Origin: Leptasterias polaris
Taxonomy: Eukaryota > Echinodermata > Asteroidea > Forcipulatida > Asteriidae
DNA: 64,000 nucleotides
Assembly (NCBI GenBank): GCA_037783415.1
Contig: JAZGTN010000068.1
Location: 3,472,001 to 3,536,000 of the forward strand
Direction of reading: 5' to 3'
Shown here: one piece after another, positions 44,478 to 56,075 of the stretch
Position numbering within the stretch: the stretch's first letter is position 1
How the letters are laid out: the number at the start of each line of letters is the position of its first letter
Notes under the pieces: generated by a model
Told to the model about the DNA's origin: nothing
Database searches by the model: none
Seen by the model: the letters and a program-made list of their open reading frames with translations, nothing else
Program-made: the position numbers and the translations under genes

Positions 44478-45690
44478 GTGATCCTTCTCCTGCCACTTCC
44501 CAGGTTGCATCATAACTTTGAGAGTGATATACCTGGTTATACATTTGTACGGCAGTAACAGGTTTGAATGGACCTGTCAGGCACCCAGAACAAAGATATT
44601 GACAAAATAGAGAGACTGCCAACATTCGGGCTAGATAGCTCAGTTGGCAGACCTTCGTTTATAGAAATACAAGGAGCTCTTTTAATCGCTCTCCTGAGAA
44701 TACTCAGGAGCTCAATTTGCGCTCCTCAAATCACTCTTCTTAGATTGTCCAGGAGCTCAATTTGTTTGACTTGTGTAACAGCATATATTCAGTTTATGAT
44801 TACTAAAATATACAATAATTTTGTCAAGAGAAATCATAGATAAAAAACAAAGGATAACTCTAAAAGCAGCCCACAATTAATGACAATTTCAATCACAGTT
44901 TCCACCTACTACGTAACTTACTATAATCCCTCAATAAAGATGAGTCGATGCATTCGTGAGTTGAATCATGCCCTACTTACAAACGCACGTTATGACGATG
45001 TGACTGTGTTTCCTTGAAGTCAACGTGTGTGTGATGTACACACATTATTTTGTGCATAAAATCGCCCCATAGTCCTTTGCGCATATCGCACGCGACATTT
45101 TTTAACCGCTGGCCAAATTTCCGTGATAACTTATGGGCGACATTAAATCCTAGGCGCTCGGCCACCGAGGTGCACACGTGCATTCTGCGATCCCAAAAAT
45201 AAGTGTCACGGGGTAGGGAGAATTTAACCACAATCGCACTGTGCGCAACATGTTTTTGTTACAAAATTCTCAATACTAGTGACAAGCAAAGTATTCCTAC
45301 ATCACAGTCGTCCTAGAGTCCAGTCGTCATGAGTTATGTTCAAATGGGCCAGTGCGTTGTGTACAATGGAGGCAAAAGCGTTTCGTGTTTTTCACGGACG
45401 TAAAAAATAAACCCAAAACAAAAAACGTTTGCTTATGTGTGGGCTGTGCCAACGTTTACATAACCAATGTTATTTATCTGCCTTGTTACGGTAGAATTAT
45501 AAATAAAATACACCATAATGATCGAGGAGCGCTGTCGATCGCGCACGTGAAGACAGACCCAGGAGCGCGGTAGGAGCGCGAGCGCGATCGCGCTCCTCAA
45601 AAACGAAGGTCTGAGTTGGTAGAGCGCCTGCACATTAATTTTGAGGTCGCAGGTTCAAATCCCACCCAATCCAACCCAAAGTAATCACTG
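44478..45690 (+). mobile_element. tRNA-derived SINE split by a 966-bp DNA transposon
   Basis: Left part 44478-44647 aligns with the 5' region of the SINE at 57512-57760 (CTTCCCAGGTTG, GATATTGACAAAATAG, GGGCTAGATAGCTCAG). The head resumes after the insertion with TAGAGCGCCTGCAC and B box GGTTCAAATCCC (near 45652). The split point is inside the A-box region, so the insertion is younger than the SINE. Confidence 0.88.
44648..45613. mobile_element. non-autonomous DNA transposon, 13-bp inverted repeats, 6-bp duplication
   Basis: The termini CAGACCTTCGTTT and AAACGAAGGTCTG are perfect inverted repeats. AGTTGG flanks both sides (44642-44647 and 45614-45619), and removing the element restores a normal SINE head. 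Both ends carry clusters of GGAGC/GCTCC words (for example GGAGCTC at 44676 and GGAGCGCGAGCGCGATCGCG near 45574), likely transposase-binding repeats. The middle has no transposase. A 6-bp duplication is unusual; IS3EU and Dada types are known for 6-bp (or 6-7 bp) sites, and I cannot assign it further. Confidence 0.85.
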
Positions 45691-45743
45691 AAATATGTCA
45701 AGTTTTTCAATGAAATACAAATTTATATACAAACAGAGCTTAC

Positions 45744-45901
45744 CTTACAGCGAAAGAGTCTCTGAATAGTTGGCCATGTATATTGGTCAAATGGACACTA
45801 ACTAGTGATCTGATTGGTCGGTGGGGTGTTGCTATTCGTAGCCTGTGTTGTCCGAGACCGAAAGACGTTTGAGGAAACAAGATAACATTTCCAGATATAA
45901 T
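45744..45901 (-). CDS. DEX1-like gene, exon e (C-terminal domain)
   Basis: The acceptor TTCTTCTTTTATTCAG and the donor TGTAAG|GTAAGC enclose 158 bp: 52 codons plus two bases, entering in phase 0 as exon d requires. It reads IISGNVILFPQ, then GQHRLRIATPHRPIRSLVSV and HLTNIHGQLFRDSFAV. DEX1-family proteins have, after the propeller, a beta-sandwich-like module with a P-G-x-Y/H-R-x-x-x-P pattern and a V-V-x-V-x-N-x-G-x-x-F-x-D-x-F core, and both are visible. Family members usually end in one membrane segment and a short tail, which would be in the next exon; I could not find it to the left. Confidence 0.78.
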
Positions 45902-46067
45902 CTGAATAAAAGAAGAACTAGAATTTAGTTTTTGGAACATCAAAAAAATAAAGTTATGACTAGGCTGAAATGGATCACTGCCTGCCAATGTGTCATTGCT
46001 TGTTTTTATGTACCAAAGTACAAATGGCTCTTCATCAGAATACTTTTCCTCTGAAATATTTTATACA

Positions 46068-46184
46068 TGTTGTGGAGTGGCAATAATAGGCCACCGTAGC
46101 TATGCTGTATATGATGATGTCATGGGCTATAAATAAACCACTTTCAGTGAATGCTGCTACTGGAGTCCTGCCGTCTTTAGAACA
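46068..46184 (+). repeat. putative 5' LTR (117 bp)
   Basis: It begins TGTTGTGGAGTGGC and ends TTTAGAACA, the TG..CA pattern of LTRs. TATAAATA (46128-46135) overlaps an AATAAA signal. It is followed immediately by a primer-binding-like site. The length is short for an LTR and there is no second copy to compare, so the boundaries are provisional. Confidence 0.5.
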
Positions 46185-46202
46185 TGGTGTCAGGAGCTGA
46201 AT
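46185..46202 (+). other. putative tRNA primer binding site
   Basis: TGGTGTCAGGAGCTGAAT directly follows the LTR end. Starting with TGG matches the CCA end of a tRNA, as expected for reverse-transcription priming. Confidence 0.45.
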
Positions 46203-46494
46203 CCCTGGCAAAGACCCGACAAAATCATCAGCAATCTTGTGGAACGGATCATCAGGCATATGTCGGCAGTACAGCTTGATCCTACATGCATGGTAAGCTG
46301 TCAGCAATCAACAAAAACTGCATATTTTACACAGAGTATCTCAGTGCTGTCTTTTGCTACATGAACGATAGACTGTAAATAAATATACATGTACACGCAC
46401 TCTATGCCATTGTCGTCAGCGGGCGCACCACAGTAAACTACGGAGGCTTCGAATGGACACATCGCGGTACATTTCAACCTTGGCGAACTCTCTC

Positions 46495-47280
46495 ATTCCC
46501 CCATCTGCCAAAATGGACATGAGACCAGGTCTCCAACTGGCAATTGTTTAAGGCAAGTTGGCAGAATTATCTAGTGGTCACTGAATTGGACAAGAAAGAC
46601 TCTTCCATCCATGTGGCTACATTACTCACAGTAATGGGGAAGGAGTGCTATGAAGTGTACCAAAATCTGCCACTGACAGACGAGCAAAGAAAGTCACCAC
46701 AGCAAATCCTAAACGGCCTTGGAACTCATTTTGACCCAAAACGCAATGTTGTATATGAATGACTTATGAGAACAACCAAAAAGAATGACCAAAAGAGAAC
46801 ATTGACACTTTCTTGAACAGGCTGAGAAAGTTAGTAACCACATGCAACTATTGACCACTTCTTGATGAAATGCTTAGAGACAGGTTGGTCATAGGAGTGG
46901 CAGGCAACATCATCCGTGCCCGTTTGCTGCGGCAGTCATCATTGACATTGCAGAAAGCCATAGACATATGCCTCAGCAGTGAACAAGCTGAGATCCACCT
47001 TTAACAGATGGATCCACTAGAGGCAGAAACAGCTCACTTTGTGAAAAATAAGCAACGGACACAGAAATCTGGAAAACCAAACAGGCCTCCAAATAACAAT
47101 TGCATTACTGTGGCAAATCACACAGCAAGGGCAAGTGTCCAGCCTAGGGAGCAACCTGCTCCAAATGCCAAAAGCGCAACCACTATGCGCAAGTTTGTCA
47201 GTCATCAGGCAAAGATCCTACTAAACGTCAGCCACAGAAATTCACTCAGAAGCTCCATCAAATGGAAGGCTATCCTCGAA
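46495..47280 (+). pseudogene. Gypsy gag remnant with zinc-knuckle trace
   Basis: One frame gives KMDMRPGLQ; after a shift at about 46537 the reading is WQLFKASWQNYLVV, then VATLLTVMGKECYEVYQNLP and QQILNGLGTHFDPKRNVVYE. Later come MLRDRLVIGVAGNIIRARLL and AIDICLSSEQAE, and then cysteine-rich pieces HYCGKSHSKGKC and CSKCQKRNHYAQVC that mark the nucleocapsid zinc knuckles. Several stops and frameshifts separate these parts, so no product is expected. The gag signature is that of Ty3/Gypsy elements of the K02A2.6-like type. Confidence 0.78.
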
Positions 47281-47349
47281 TGAAGAAACACTACTACACC
47301 AGGAATGACCAGCTCCCCTACAAAACGCCTAATGTCTCGGTGAACATGC

Positions 47350-47791
47350 TCATTCCTCCCTTGCAAGAACACATTGTACAAGCCCCAGGTCATAGAAGCT
47401 GTCACGGAACAAGTCGTGACCAAAGACAGGCAGCTAAATTGTTTCATGACCGCACAGCCAGGAGCCTCCCTGATTTAGTTGTTGGACAGCCAGTTCGCGC
47501 CAAAACATGTCCCAAGGCAGAGAAGGCTCCCAATAGATACCATGAGTGATCAAAGCTAAAGTTGCACCTCGCCGCTATATTGTTGAAGTCGGTACCAAAT
47601 GCTACAGACGCAACCGCGTACACCTCAGACACAGTCAGGAGAACACTCTAACACAAAAAACTCCAGCCACCTGTGTGAGTGCACCTCAGCTCAAATCACA
47701 ACCTACAACAGAGCCAGCAAGTCCTAGTGTTGCCAGCTCAGTCGCAAAGACACAAGATGTGCCTTTCAATCCGACAAAAAATTGTGCTTAA
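47350..47791 (+). pseudogene. Gypsy integrase C-terminal remnant
   Basis: The pieces read AAKLFHDRTARSLPDLVVGQ followed by PVRAK, then VIKAKVAPRRYIVEVGT and CYRRNRVHLRHSQ, the usual end of Gypsy integrases (a basic D-x-x-A-x-x-L-P-x-L-x-x-G stretch and Y-R-R-N-R-x-H-L-R). A frameshift at about 47545 separates the two halves. It follows gag with no catalytic domains in between. Confidence 0.75.
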
Positions 47792-47885
47792 CAGCTTAAC
47801 AGTTAAATTTTTACACTTAACCACTGTATTCACAGAATTCCTGGTTGTATAATACAAAGGCACAGTCAGTTATTTTTTATCTTAC

Positions 47886-48011
47886 CTGAACTTTGTAAGA
47901 ACTTTCTTTTCCTGCTTTTATCCTGTTATCGAAAATGTCAAATTTCACAACAAAACTTCTTCCAGACACATAACCCAACTTCTTCGTTTCTTCAGCAAAT
48001 CTCACACCAAA
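47886..48011 (-). CDS. DEX1-like gene, exon d
   Basis: 126 bp, exactly 42 codons, phase 0 at both ends, with acceptor TTTTTTCCTTAATCTCCCAAAG and donor CAG|GTAAG. It reads FGVRFAEETKKLGYVSGRSF, then VVKFDIFDNR and ESSYKVQ. In the DEX1 family the same place, just after the propeller, has a G-V pattern, a glycine-rich turn, an F followed by an I-D-x-R stretch and a final Y-x-V, all present here. The upstream intron (48012-55003) is 6,992 bp and contains the 58-bp satellite; the downstream intron (45902-47885) contains the Gypsy remnant. Confidence 0.82.
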
Positions 48012-48044
48012 CTTTGGGAGATTAAGGAAAAAAATGATTTTATT

Positions 48045-48165
48045 AATCAGATAATAATTATTTAATAATATTAATAATAATTATCAAGCACTTTATCTTA
48101 GCCCGATGAGGGTCAAAGTGCCCATTATTTTATGACAGGTATGCAGAGGGATGTAGCTTCTTGCA
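48045..48165 (-). mobile_element. retroelement 3'-tail remnant
   Basis: Read on the minus strand, AAAGTGCTTGATAATTATTATT matches in style the end of the SINE at 12.6 kb (GCTTTATAAATGCTTGATATT and ATT repeats). The tail begins about 35 bp from the acceptor of DEX1-like exon d. Confidence 0.5.
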
Positions 48166-48630
48166 CCTTTATAAAACAGGTTGACATCTTTCTTTACAAC
48201 ATTGTTCGGATTACAATAATCCATTTGTTATGAAATTTCATTTTTAATTATATTTTGTCTCTCCTTGTTAAAAGAAAGCAATAGCTGGCACCTATAAAGT
48301 TTGTTATTATTCAATGGACTTGACATCACTTCAAATCGTGTTTATGTTGAGAAATTTATTTTAGGTATTTACAAAGCTTGTACATCCTCCTTAAAAAGAA
48401 AAACAACTGAAGGAAAAAAAATCATAAGTTAATACTTTATTAAAACTCATGCTGCCCTGACATTCATGGGATGACCTTCCAGTACATGTTGAATCTACTG
48501 TGCTGAAAGAACCGTGTCCACACCACTAGCTAAACAATACACAGACTAGACATTGTACAGACAGCCTTCATTCTCAGTTGCCTTCGCAACCTACATGTAC
48601 TTAACCAATTCTATCAAATAGGAAAATTTT

Positions 48631-51600
48631 CTGTTCTGTCAGTGCTGGCCATACATTCAATGACAGACTAATATTCTAACTACTTGCTACATTCTGTCAG
48701 TGGTGGCCATACATTTAATGGTGGACTAAAATTCTAACTACTTGCTACATTCTGTCAGTGCTGGCCATACATTCAATGACAGACTAATATTCTAACTGCT
48801 TGCTACATTCTGTCAGTGCCGGCCACACATTCAATGACAGACTAATATTCTAACTACTTGCTACATTCTGTCAGTGCTGGCCATACATTTAATGGTGGAC
48901 TAATATTCTAACTGCTTGCTACATTCTGTCAGTGCTGGCCATACATTCAATGACAGACTAATATTCTAACTACTTGCTATTCTGTCAGTGCTGGCCATAC
49001 ATTCAATGACAGACTAATATTCTAACTACTTGCTACATTCTGTCAGTGCTGGCCATACATTTAATGGTGGACTAATATTCTAACTGCTTGCTACATTCTG
49101 TCAGTGCTGGCCATACATTCAATGACAGACTAATATTCTAACTACTTGCTATTCTGTCAGTGCTGGCCATACATTCAATGACAGACTAATATTCTAACTA
49201 CTTGCTACATTCTGTCAGTGCTGGCCATACATTCAATGACAGACTAATATTCTAACTGCTTGCTACATTCTGTCAGTGCTGGCCATACATTCAATGACAG
49301 ACTAATATTCTAACTGCTTGCTACATTCTGTCAGTGCTGGCCATACATTTAATGGTGGACTAATATTCTAACTACTTGCTACATTCTGTCAGTGCTGGCC
49401 ATACATTCAATGACGGACTAATATTCTAACTGCTTGCTACATTCTGTCAGTGCTGGCCATACATTCAATGACAGACTAATATTCTAACTGCTTGCTACAT
49501 TCTGTCAGTGCTGGCCATACATTTAATGGTGGACTAATATTCTAACTGCTTGCTACATTCTGTCAGTGCTGGCCATACATTCAATGACAGACTAATATTC
49601 TAACTGCTTGCTACATTCTGTCAGTGCTGGCCATACATTCAATGACAGACTAATATTCTAACTACTTGCTACATTCTGTCAGTGCTGGCCATACATTCAA
49701 TGACAGACTAATATTCTAACTGCTTGCTACATTCTGTCAGTGCTGGCCATACATTCACTGACAGACTAATATTCTAACTGCTTGCTACATTCTGTCAGTG
49801 CTGGCCATACATTTAATGGTGGACTAATATTCTAACTACTTGCTACATTCTGTCAGTGCTGGCCATACATTCAATGACGGACTAATATTCTAACTACTTG
49901 CTACATTCTGTCAGTGCTGGCCATACATTCAATGACAGACTAATATTCTAACTACTTGCTATTCTGTCAGTGGTGGCCATACATTTAATGGTGGACTAAA
50001 ATTCTAACTACTTGCTACATTCTGTCAGCGCTGGCCATACGTTTAATGGCGGACTAATATTCTAACTACTTGCTATTCTGTCAGTGGTGGCCATACATTC
50101 AATGGCGGACTAATATACTAACTACTTGCTACATTCTGTCAGTGCTGGCCATACATTCCATGTGGACTAATATTCTAACTACTTGCTATTCTGTCAGTGG
50201 TGGCCATACATTCAATGGCGGACTAATATAACTACTTGCTATTCTGTCAGTGGTGGCCAAACATTCAATGGCGGACTAATATTCTAACTACTTGCTATTC
50301 TGTCAGTGGTGGCCATACATTCAATGGTGGACTAATAAAATACTAACTACTTGCTATTCTGTCAGTGGTGGCCATATATTCAATGGCGGACTAATATAAC
50401 TACTTGCTATTCTGTCAGTGGTGACCAAACATTCAATGGTGGACTAATATTCTAACTACTTGCTATTCTGTCAGTGGTGGCCATACATTCAATGGTGGAC
50501 TAATATTCTAACTACTTGCTATTCTGTCAGTGCTGGCCATACATTCAATGACGGACTAATATACTAACTACTTGCTACATTCTGTCAGTGCTGGCCATAC
50601 ATTCAATGACGGACTAATATACTAACTACTTGCTACATTCTGTCAGTGGTGGCCATACATTCAATGGCGGACTAATATACTAACTACTTCCAAATTCTGT
50701 CAGTGCTGGCCATACATTTAATGGTGGACTAAAATTCTAACTGCTTGCTACATTCTGTCAGTGCTGGCCATACATTCAATGACGGACTAATATTCTAACT
50801 GCTTGCTACATTCTGTCAGTGCTGGCCATACATTCAATGACGGACTAATATTCTAACTACTTGCTACATTCTGTCAGTGCTGGCCATACATTCAATGACG
50901 GACTAATATTCTAACTACTTGCTACATTCTGTCAGTGCTGGCCATACATTCAATGACAGACTATTATTCTAACTACTTGCTACATTCTGTCAGTGCTGGC
51001 CATACATTCAATGACAGACTAATATTCTAACTACATGCTACATTCTGTCAGTGCTGGCCATACATTCAATGACGGACTAATATTCTAACTACTTGCTATT
51101 CTGTCAGTGGTGGCCATACATTCAATGACAGACTAATATTCTAACTACTTGCTATTCTGTCAGTGGTGGCCATACATTCAATGGCGGACTAATATTCTAA
51201 CTACTTGCTATTCTGTCAGTGGTGGCCATACATTCAATGACGGACTAATATTCTAACTACTTGCTATTCTGTCAGTGGTGGCCATACATTCAATGGCGGA
51301 CTAATATTCTAACTACTTGCTATTCTGTCAGTGCTGGCCATACATTCAATGACGGACTAATATTCTAACTACTTGCTATTCTGTCAGTGGTGGCCATACA
51401 TTCAATGACGGACTAATATTCTAACTACTTGCTATTCTGTCAGTGGTGGCCATACATTCAATGGCGGACTAATATACTAACTACTTGCTACATTCTGTCA
51501 GTGCTGGCCATACATTTAATGGTGGACTAATATTCTAACTGCTTGCTACATTCTGTCAGTGCTGGCCATACATTCACTGACAGACTAATATTCTAACTAC

Positions 51601-54358
51601 TTGCTACATTCTGTCAGTGCTGGCCATACGTTTAATGGCGGACTAATATTCTAACTACTTGCTACATTCTGTCAGTGCCGGCCATACATTCAATGACAGA
51701 CTAATATTCTAACTACTTGCTACATTCTGTCAGTGCTGGCCATACATTCAATGACAGACTAATATTCTAACTGCTTGCTACATTCTGTCAGTGCTGGCCA
51801 TACATTCAATGACAGACTAATATTCTAACTGCTTGCTACATTCTGTCAGTGCTGGCCATACATTTAATGGTGGACTAATATTCTAACTACTTGCTACATT
51901 CTGTCAGTGCTGGCCATACATTCAATGACGGACTAATATTCTAACTGCTTGCTACATTCTGTCAGTGCTGGCCATACATTCAATGACAGACTAATATTCT
52001 AACTGCTTGCTACATTCTGTCAGTGCTGGCCATACATTTAATGGTGGACTAATATTCTAACTGCTTGCTACATTCTGTCAGTGCTGGCCATACATTCAAT
52101 GACAGACTAATATTCTAACTGCTTGCTACATTCTGTCAGTGCTGGCCATACATTCAATGACAGACTAATATTCTAACTACTTGCTACATTCTGTCAGTGC
52201 TGGCCATACATTCAATGACAGACTAATATTCTAACTGCTTGCTACATTCTGTCAGTGCTGGCCATACATTCACTGACAGACTAATATTCTAACTGCTTGC
52301 TACATTCTGTCAGTGCTGGCCATACATTTAATGGTGGACTAATATTCTAACTACTTGCTACATTCTGTCAGTGCTGGCCATACATTCAATGACGGACTAA
52401 TATTCTAACTACTTGCTACATTCTGTCAGTGCTGGCCATACATTCAATGACAGACTAATATTCTAACTACTTGCTATTCTGTCAGTGGTGGCCATACATT
52501 TAATGGTGGACTAAAATTCTAACTACTTGCTACATTCTGTCAGCGCTGGCCATACGTTTAATGGCGGACTAATATTCTAACTACTTGCTATTCTGTCAGT
52601 GGTGGCCATACATTCAATGGCGGACTAATATACTAACTACTTGCTACATTCTGTCAGTGCTGGCCATACATTCCATGTGGACTAATATTCTAACTACTTG
52701 CTATTCTGTCAGTGGTGGCCATACATTCAATGGCGGACTAATATAACTACTTGCTATTCTGTCAGTGGTGGCCAAACATTCAATGGCGGACTAATATTCT
52801 AACTACTTGCTATTCTGTCAGTGGTGGCCATACATTCAATGGTGGACTAATAAAATACTAACTACTTGCTATTCTGTCAGTGGTGGCCATATATTCAATG
52901 GCGGACTAATATAACTACTTGCTATTCTGTCAGTGGTGACCAAACATTCAATGGTGGACTAATATTCTAACTACTTGCTATTCTGTCAGTGGTGGCCATA
53001 CATTCAATGGTGGACTAATATTCTAACTACTTGCTATTCTGTCAGTGCTGGCCATACATTCAATGACGGACTAATATACTAACTACTTGCTACATTCTGT
53101 CAGTGCTGGCCATACATTCAATGACGGACTAATATACTAACTACTTGCTACATTCTGTCAGTGGTGGCCATACATTCAATGGCGGACTAATATACTAACT
53201 ACTTCCAAATTCTGTCAGTGCTGGCCATACATTTAATGGTGGACTAAAATTCTAACTGCTTGCTACATTCTGTCAGTGCTGGCCATACATTCAATGACGG
53301 ACTAATATTCTAACTGCTTGCTACATTCTGTCAGTGCTGGCCATACATTCAATGACGGACTAATATTCTAACTACTTGCTACATTCTGTCAGTGCTGGCC
53401 ATACATTCAATGACGGACTAATATTCTAACTACTTGCTACATTCTGTCAGTGCTGGCCATACATTCAATGACAGACTATTATTCTAACTACTTGCTACAT
53501 TCTGTCAGTGCTGGCCATACATTCAATGACAGACTAATATTCTAACTACATGCTACATTCTGTCAGTGCTGGCCATACATTCAATGACGGACTAATATTC
53601 TAACTACTTGCTATTCTGTCAGTGGTGGCCATACATTTAATGGTGGACTAAAATTCTAACTACATGTACTTGCTACATTCTGTCAGTGCTGGCCATACAT
53701 TCAATGACGGACTAATATTCTAACTACTTGCTATTCTGTCAGTGGTGGCCATACATTCAATGACAGACTAATATTCTAACTACTTGCTATTCTGTCAGTG
53801 GTGGCCATACATTCAATGGCGGACTAATATTCTAACTACTTGCTATTCTGTCAGTGGTGGCCATACATTCAATGACGGACTAATATTCTAACTACTTGCT
53901 ATTCTGTCAGTGGTGGCCATACATTCAATGGCGGACTAATATTCTAACTACTTGCTATTCTGTCAGTGCTGGCCATACATTCAATGACGGACTAATATTC
54001 TAACTACTTGCTATTCTGTCAGTGGTGGCCATACATTCAATGACGGACTAATATTCTAACTACTTGCTATTCTGTCAGTGGTGGCCATACATTCAATGGC
54101 GGACTAATATACTAACTACTTGCTACATTCTGTCAGTGCTGGCCATACATTTAATGGTGGACTAATATTCTAACTGCTTGCTACATTCTGTCAGTGCTGG
54201 CCATACATTCACTGACAGACTAATATTCTAACTACTTGCTACATTCTGTCAGTGCTGGCCATACGTTTAATGGCGGACTAATATTCTAACTACTTGCTAC
54301 ATTCTGTCAGTGCCGGCCACACATTCAATGGTGGACTAATATTGTAATTACTTGCTAT
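48631..54358. repeat. 58-bp intronic satellite, about 99 copies, with 2.5-kb duplication
   Basis: The unit contains TTCTGTCAGTGCTGGCCATA and CATTCAATGACAGACTAATA followed by TTCTAACTACTTGC. A 55-bp form lacks ACA after TTGCT. Variants (GCTGG or GGTGG; ACAGAC, ACGGAC, GGCGGAC or GGTGGAC; TACTT or TGCTT) alternate in blocks. Rare private variants recur 2,515 bp apart (for example TTCCATGTGG at 50156 and 52671; TGACAGACTATTATTC near 50952 and 53467), so a block of more than 2 kb was duplicated. The whole array is inside one intron of the DEX1-like gene. Confidence 0.95.
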
Positions 54359-55003
54359 AGACTATAATTCTGACTTTATTCACTTGCTAAAGGAGGGTCT
54401 GCTTTAGTAAGCTGATGAAAAGATAGAGGGTAAAGGATCTACTTTAAATACGATACAAGAAAACAATTCCTATAGCCCTTTCAATGAACTATGCTTATTA
54501 CATTCCTGAATACATACAGACACTATTGGGTTGGCAAACGCCAAAGAGTTGTTCAATAGACAGATGTACAATTGCATATTTGTATGATATGTGTCACGCC
54601 ACAATCAGCCCCAAGCAAAAAGGTGTAATGTTCCCTTGTTTTGCCAACCAGTAGTGTAAGTGCTTCTGCGCAATGTGCAATTTACTCCACTGCACACCAA
54701 ATCAGAAGTAAAAGTGTCAAGTACAAACTTCCCACCCCCATAACTAACAAAATAATGTGAAAATGCCATTTAACCCCCCCCCTCCCCCACCAACAAGTGC
54801 AAAAAAGTAATTTTAACAATCTCAACCTGACACAAAAGCAAAAAGGCTGCTTACACCCCTCCACTCCCGAGTGTAAAAACGCTTTTTACAACCCCATTCC
54901 CCCCACCAACAAAAGAAAACGAATAATTAGCACTTGCTGAGTTCCCCCATGGGTAGTCTTTTGCAATATTAAAATCAAATAAAAATTTACTCTCTCATCC
55001 TAC
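54359..55003. other. intron sequence between the satellite and exon c
   Basis: Unique, with short C-runs near 54775-54786 and 54900. No exon or element recognised. Confidence 0.5.
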
Positions 55004-55297
55004 CTTATCATCCCTATAGGTGAATCTATTATAAGTAGGTGTGTCAGTGTGCCACGCCTCTGGAGACCACACCCTCTCTATAATCCCAGACCCTTCTTTA
55101 GTGGCCGTTTCATTATTCAAGCTTAGACATATCAGTGTGCCATCACTGGTGGCAATCAGAAGCTCTAGGTCAGAGGTCATGGGTATGAGGTCAGCAGCTA
55201 ATACTGGAGTCATGGAGCTTTCTTGGAGTTGGATGGTCTCAATGCAGGAGCCATCCCCTGATATGATGTAAAGACTGCCCTCATAGTCAGAAACAAT
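55004..55297 (-). CDS. DEX1-like gene, exon c (propeller blades)
   Basis: 294 bp, 98 codons, phase 0 at both ends, acceptor TTGACTAG and donor GATAAG|GTAGGA. It reads IVSDYEGSLYIISGDGSCIE, then LAADLIPMTSDLELLIATSD and GTLICLSL, and ends AWHTDTPTYNRFTYRDDK. Two propeller-type strands of the form D-x-G-x-L-x-x-I/L are seen, and D-L-E-L-L-I-A-T corresponds to the FG-GAP D-x-D-L-x-I-x-T signature. The W-x-x-x-x-x-x-x-x-N-R-F end precedes the domain change in exon d, as in DEX1 relatives. This is the best-conserved part of the gene. Confidence 0.88.
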
Positions 55298-55942
55298 CTA
55301 GTCAAACAAACAAATGAATAAATAATTATGATAGTAGGTGCTTTATAAAAAGAGTGACCCTTTATTTGATGAAATATACAACAGGTTGGCTGTATGTTGT
55401 CTTTATTGAAACTAGTTACTTGGATGAATTTACTTTTATGACTCTAATGTGCTCTGAAGTATATAAATGTGGTAAAGTGTACGTTGTCATTTTTCAAGGA
55501 ATTCCTCAAAAATTCTCCAAAAACACACCATGCAGGACTAATGGTAGTCTAGCCTTGTTTTATTATGCAAATAATATAATTCGTACTAGTATTAGTGCCG
55601 TCTAAATATTTCTACAAAAAGAGTGTCAAACCACTGCGCAAGTTTTGATGCAAAGATGCATAGAAGATTATGTCGAATTTGTTATTACTTGTAATTGTGT
55701 GTCAAAATACTAAGTAGAAATTCTTCAGTGTAACACTAACATGGCGCATAACTGGTCTAAGAATGCCTTTTAAGGCCCTCCTTTAGAAGCACACTAGTCA
55801 CAAAGTTACCCATTGGTAATTTATGTAGTCAAACACAGTTACAACCCACCATTTGGGTAAATCACATCAACGAATGGGGTTGTAGCTATTTCATTTTTAA
55901 TATCAAGCTCTATTACCCACAAGGGGAACTGACGGTAGATTT

Positions 55943-56075
55943 TAAATAATTTGGGGTTGAACAAAGACAAATTGTCAAGAGCATTATTTGAACCAATGAC
56001 CTCCGATTGAAGTGCTGGCGCTCCACCAACTGAGCTCTTTAGGGCCCTAGGGAGACTGCCAACCCCAAATTATTA
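55943..56075 (-). mobile_element. tRNA-derived SINE, minus strand
   Basis: Read on the minus strand: AGAGCTCAGTTGGTGGAGCG, B-box area GGTTCAAATAATGC (altered), tail CTTTGTTCAACCCCAAATTA. It is a member of the same family as 37875-38000 and 57512-57760, inverted relative to them. Confidence 0.82.

Larger units (their letters stand above)
46068..47810 (+). mobile_element. internally deleted Gypsy-type LTR retrotransposon remnant
   Basis: The order is a short 5' LTR, a primer-binding-like site, a damaged gag, then directly the C-terminal end of integrase. Protease, reverse transcriptase, RNase H and the integrase core are missing, so it is a deletion derivative. No 3' LTR is seen before the DEX1-like exon at 47886. 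The element is antisense to the host gene and fills most of a 1,984-bp intron. Confidence 0.78.
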
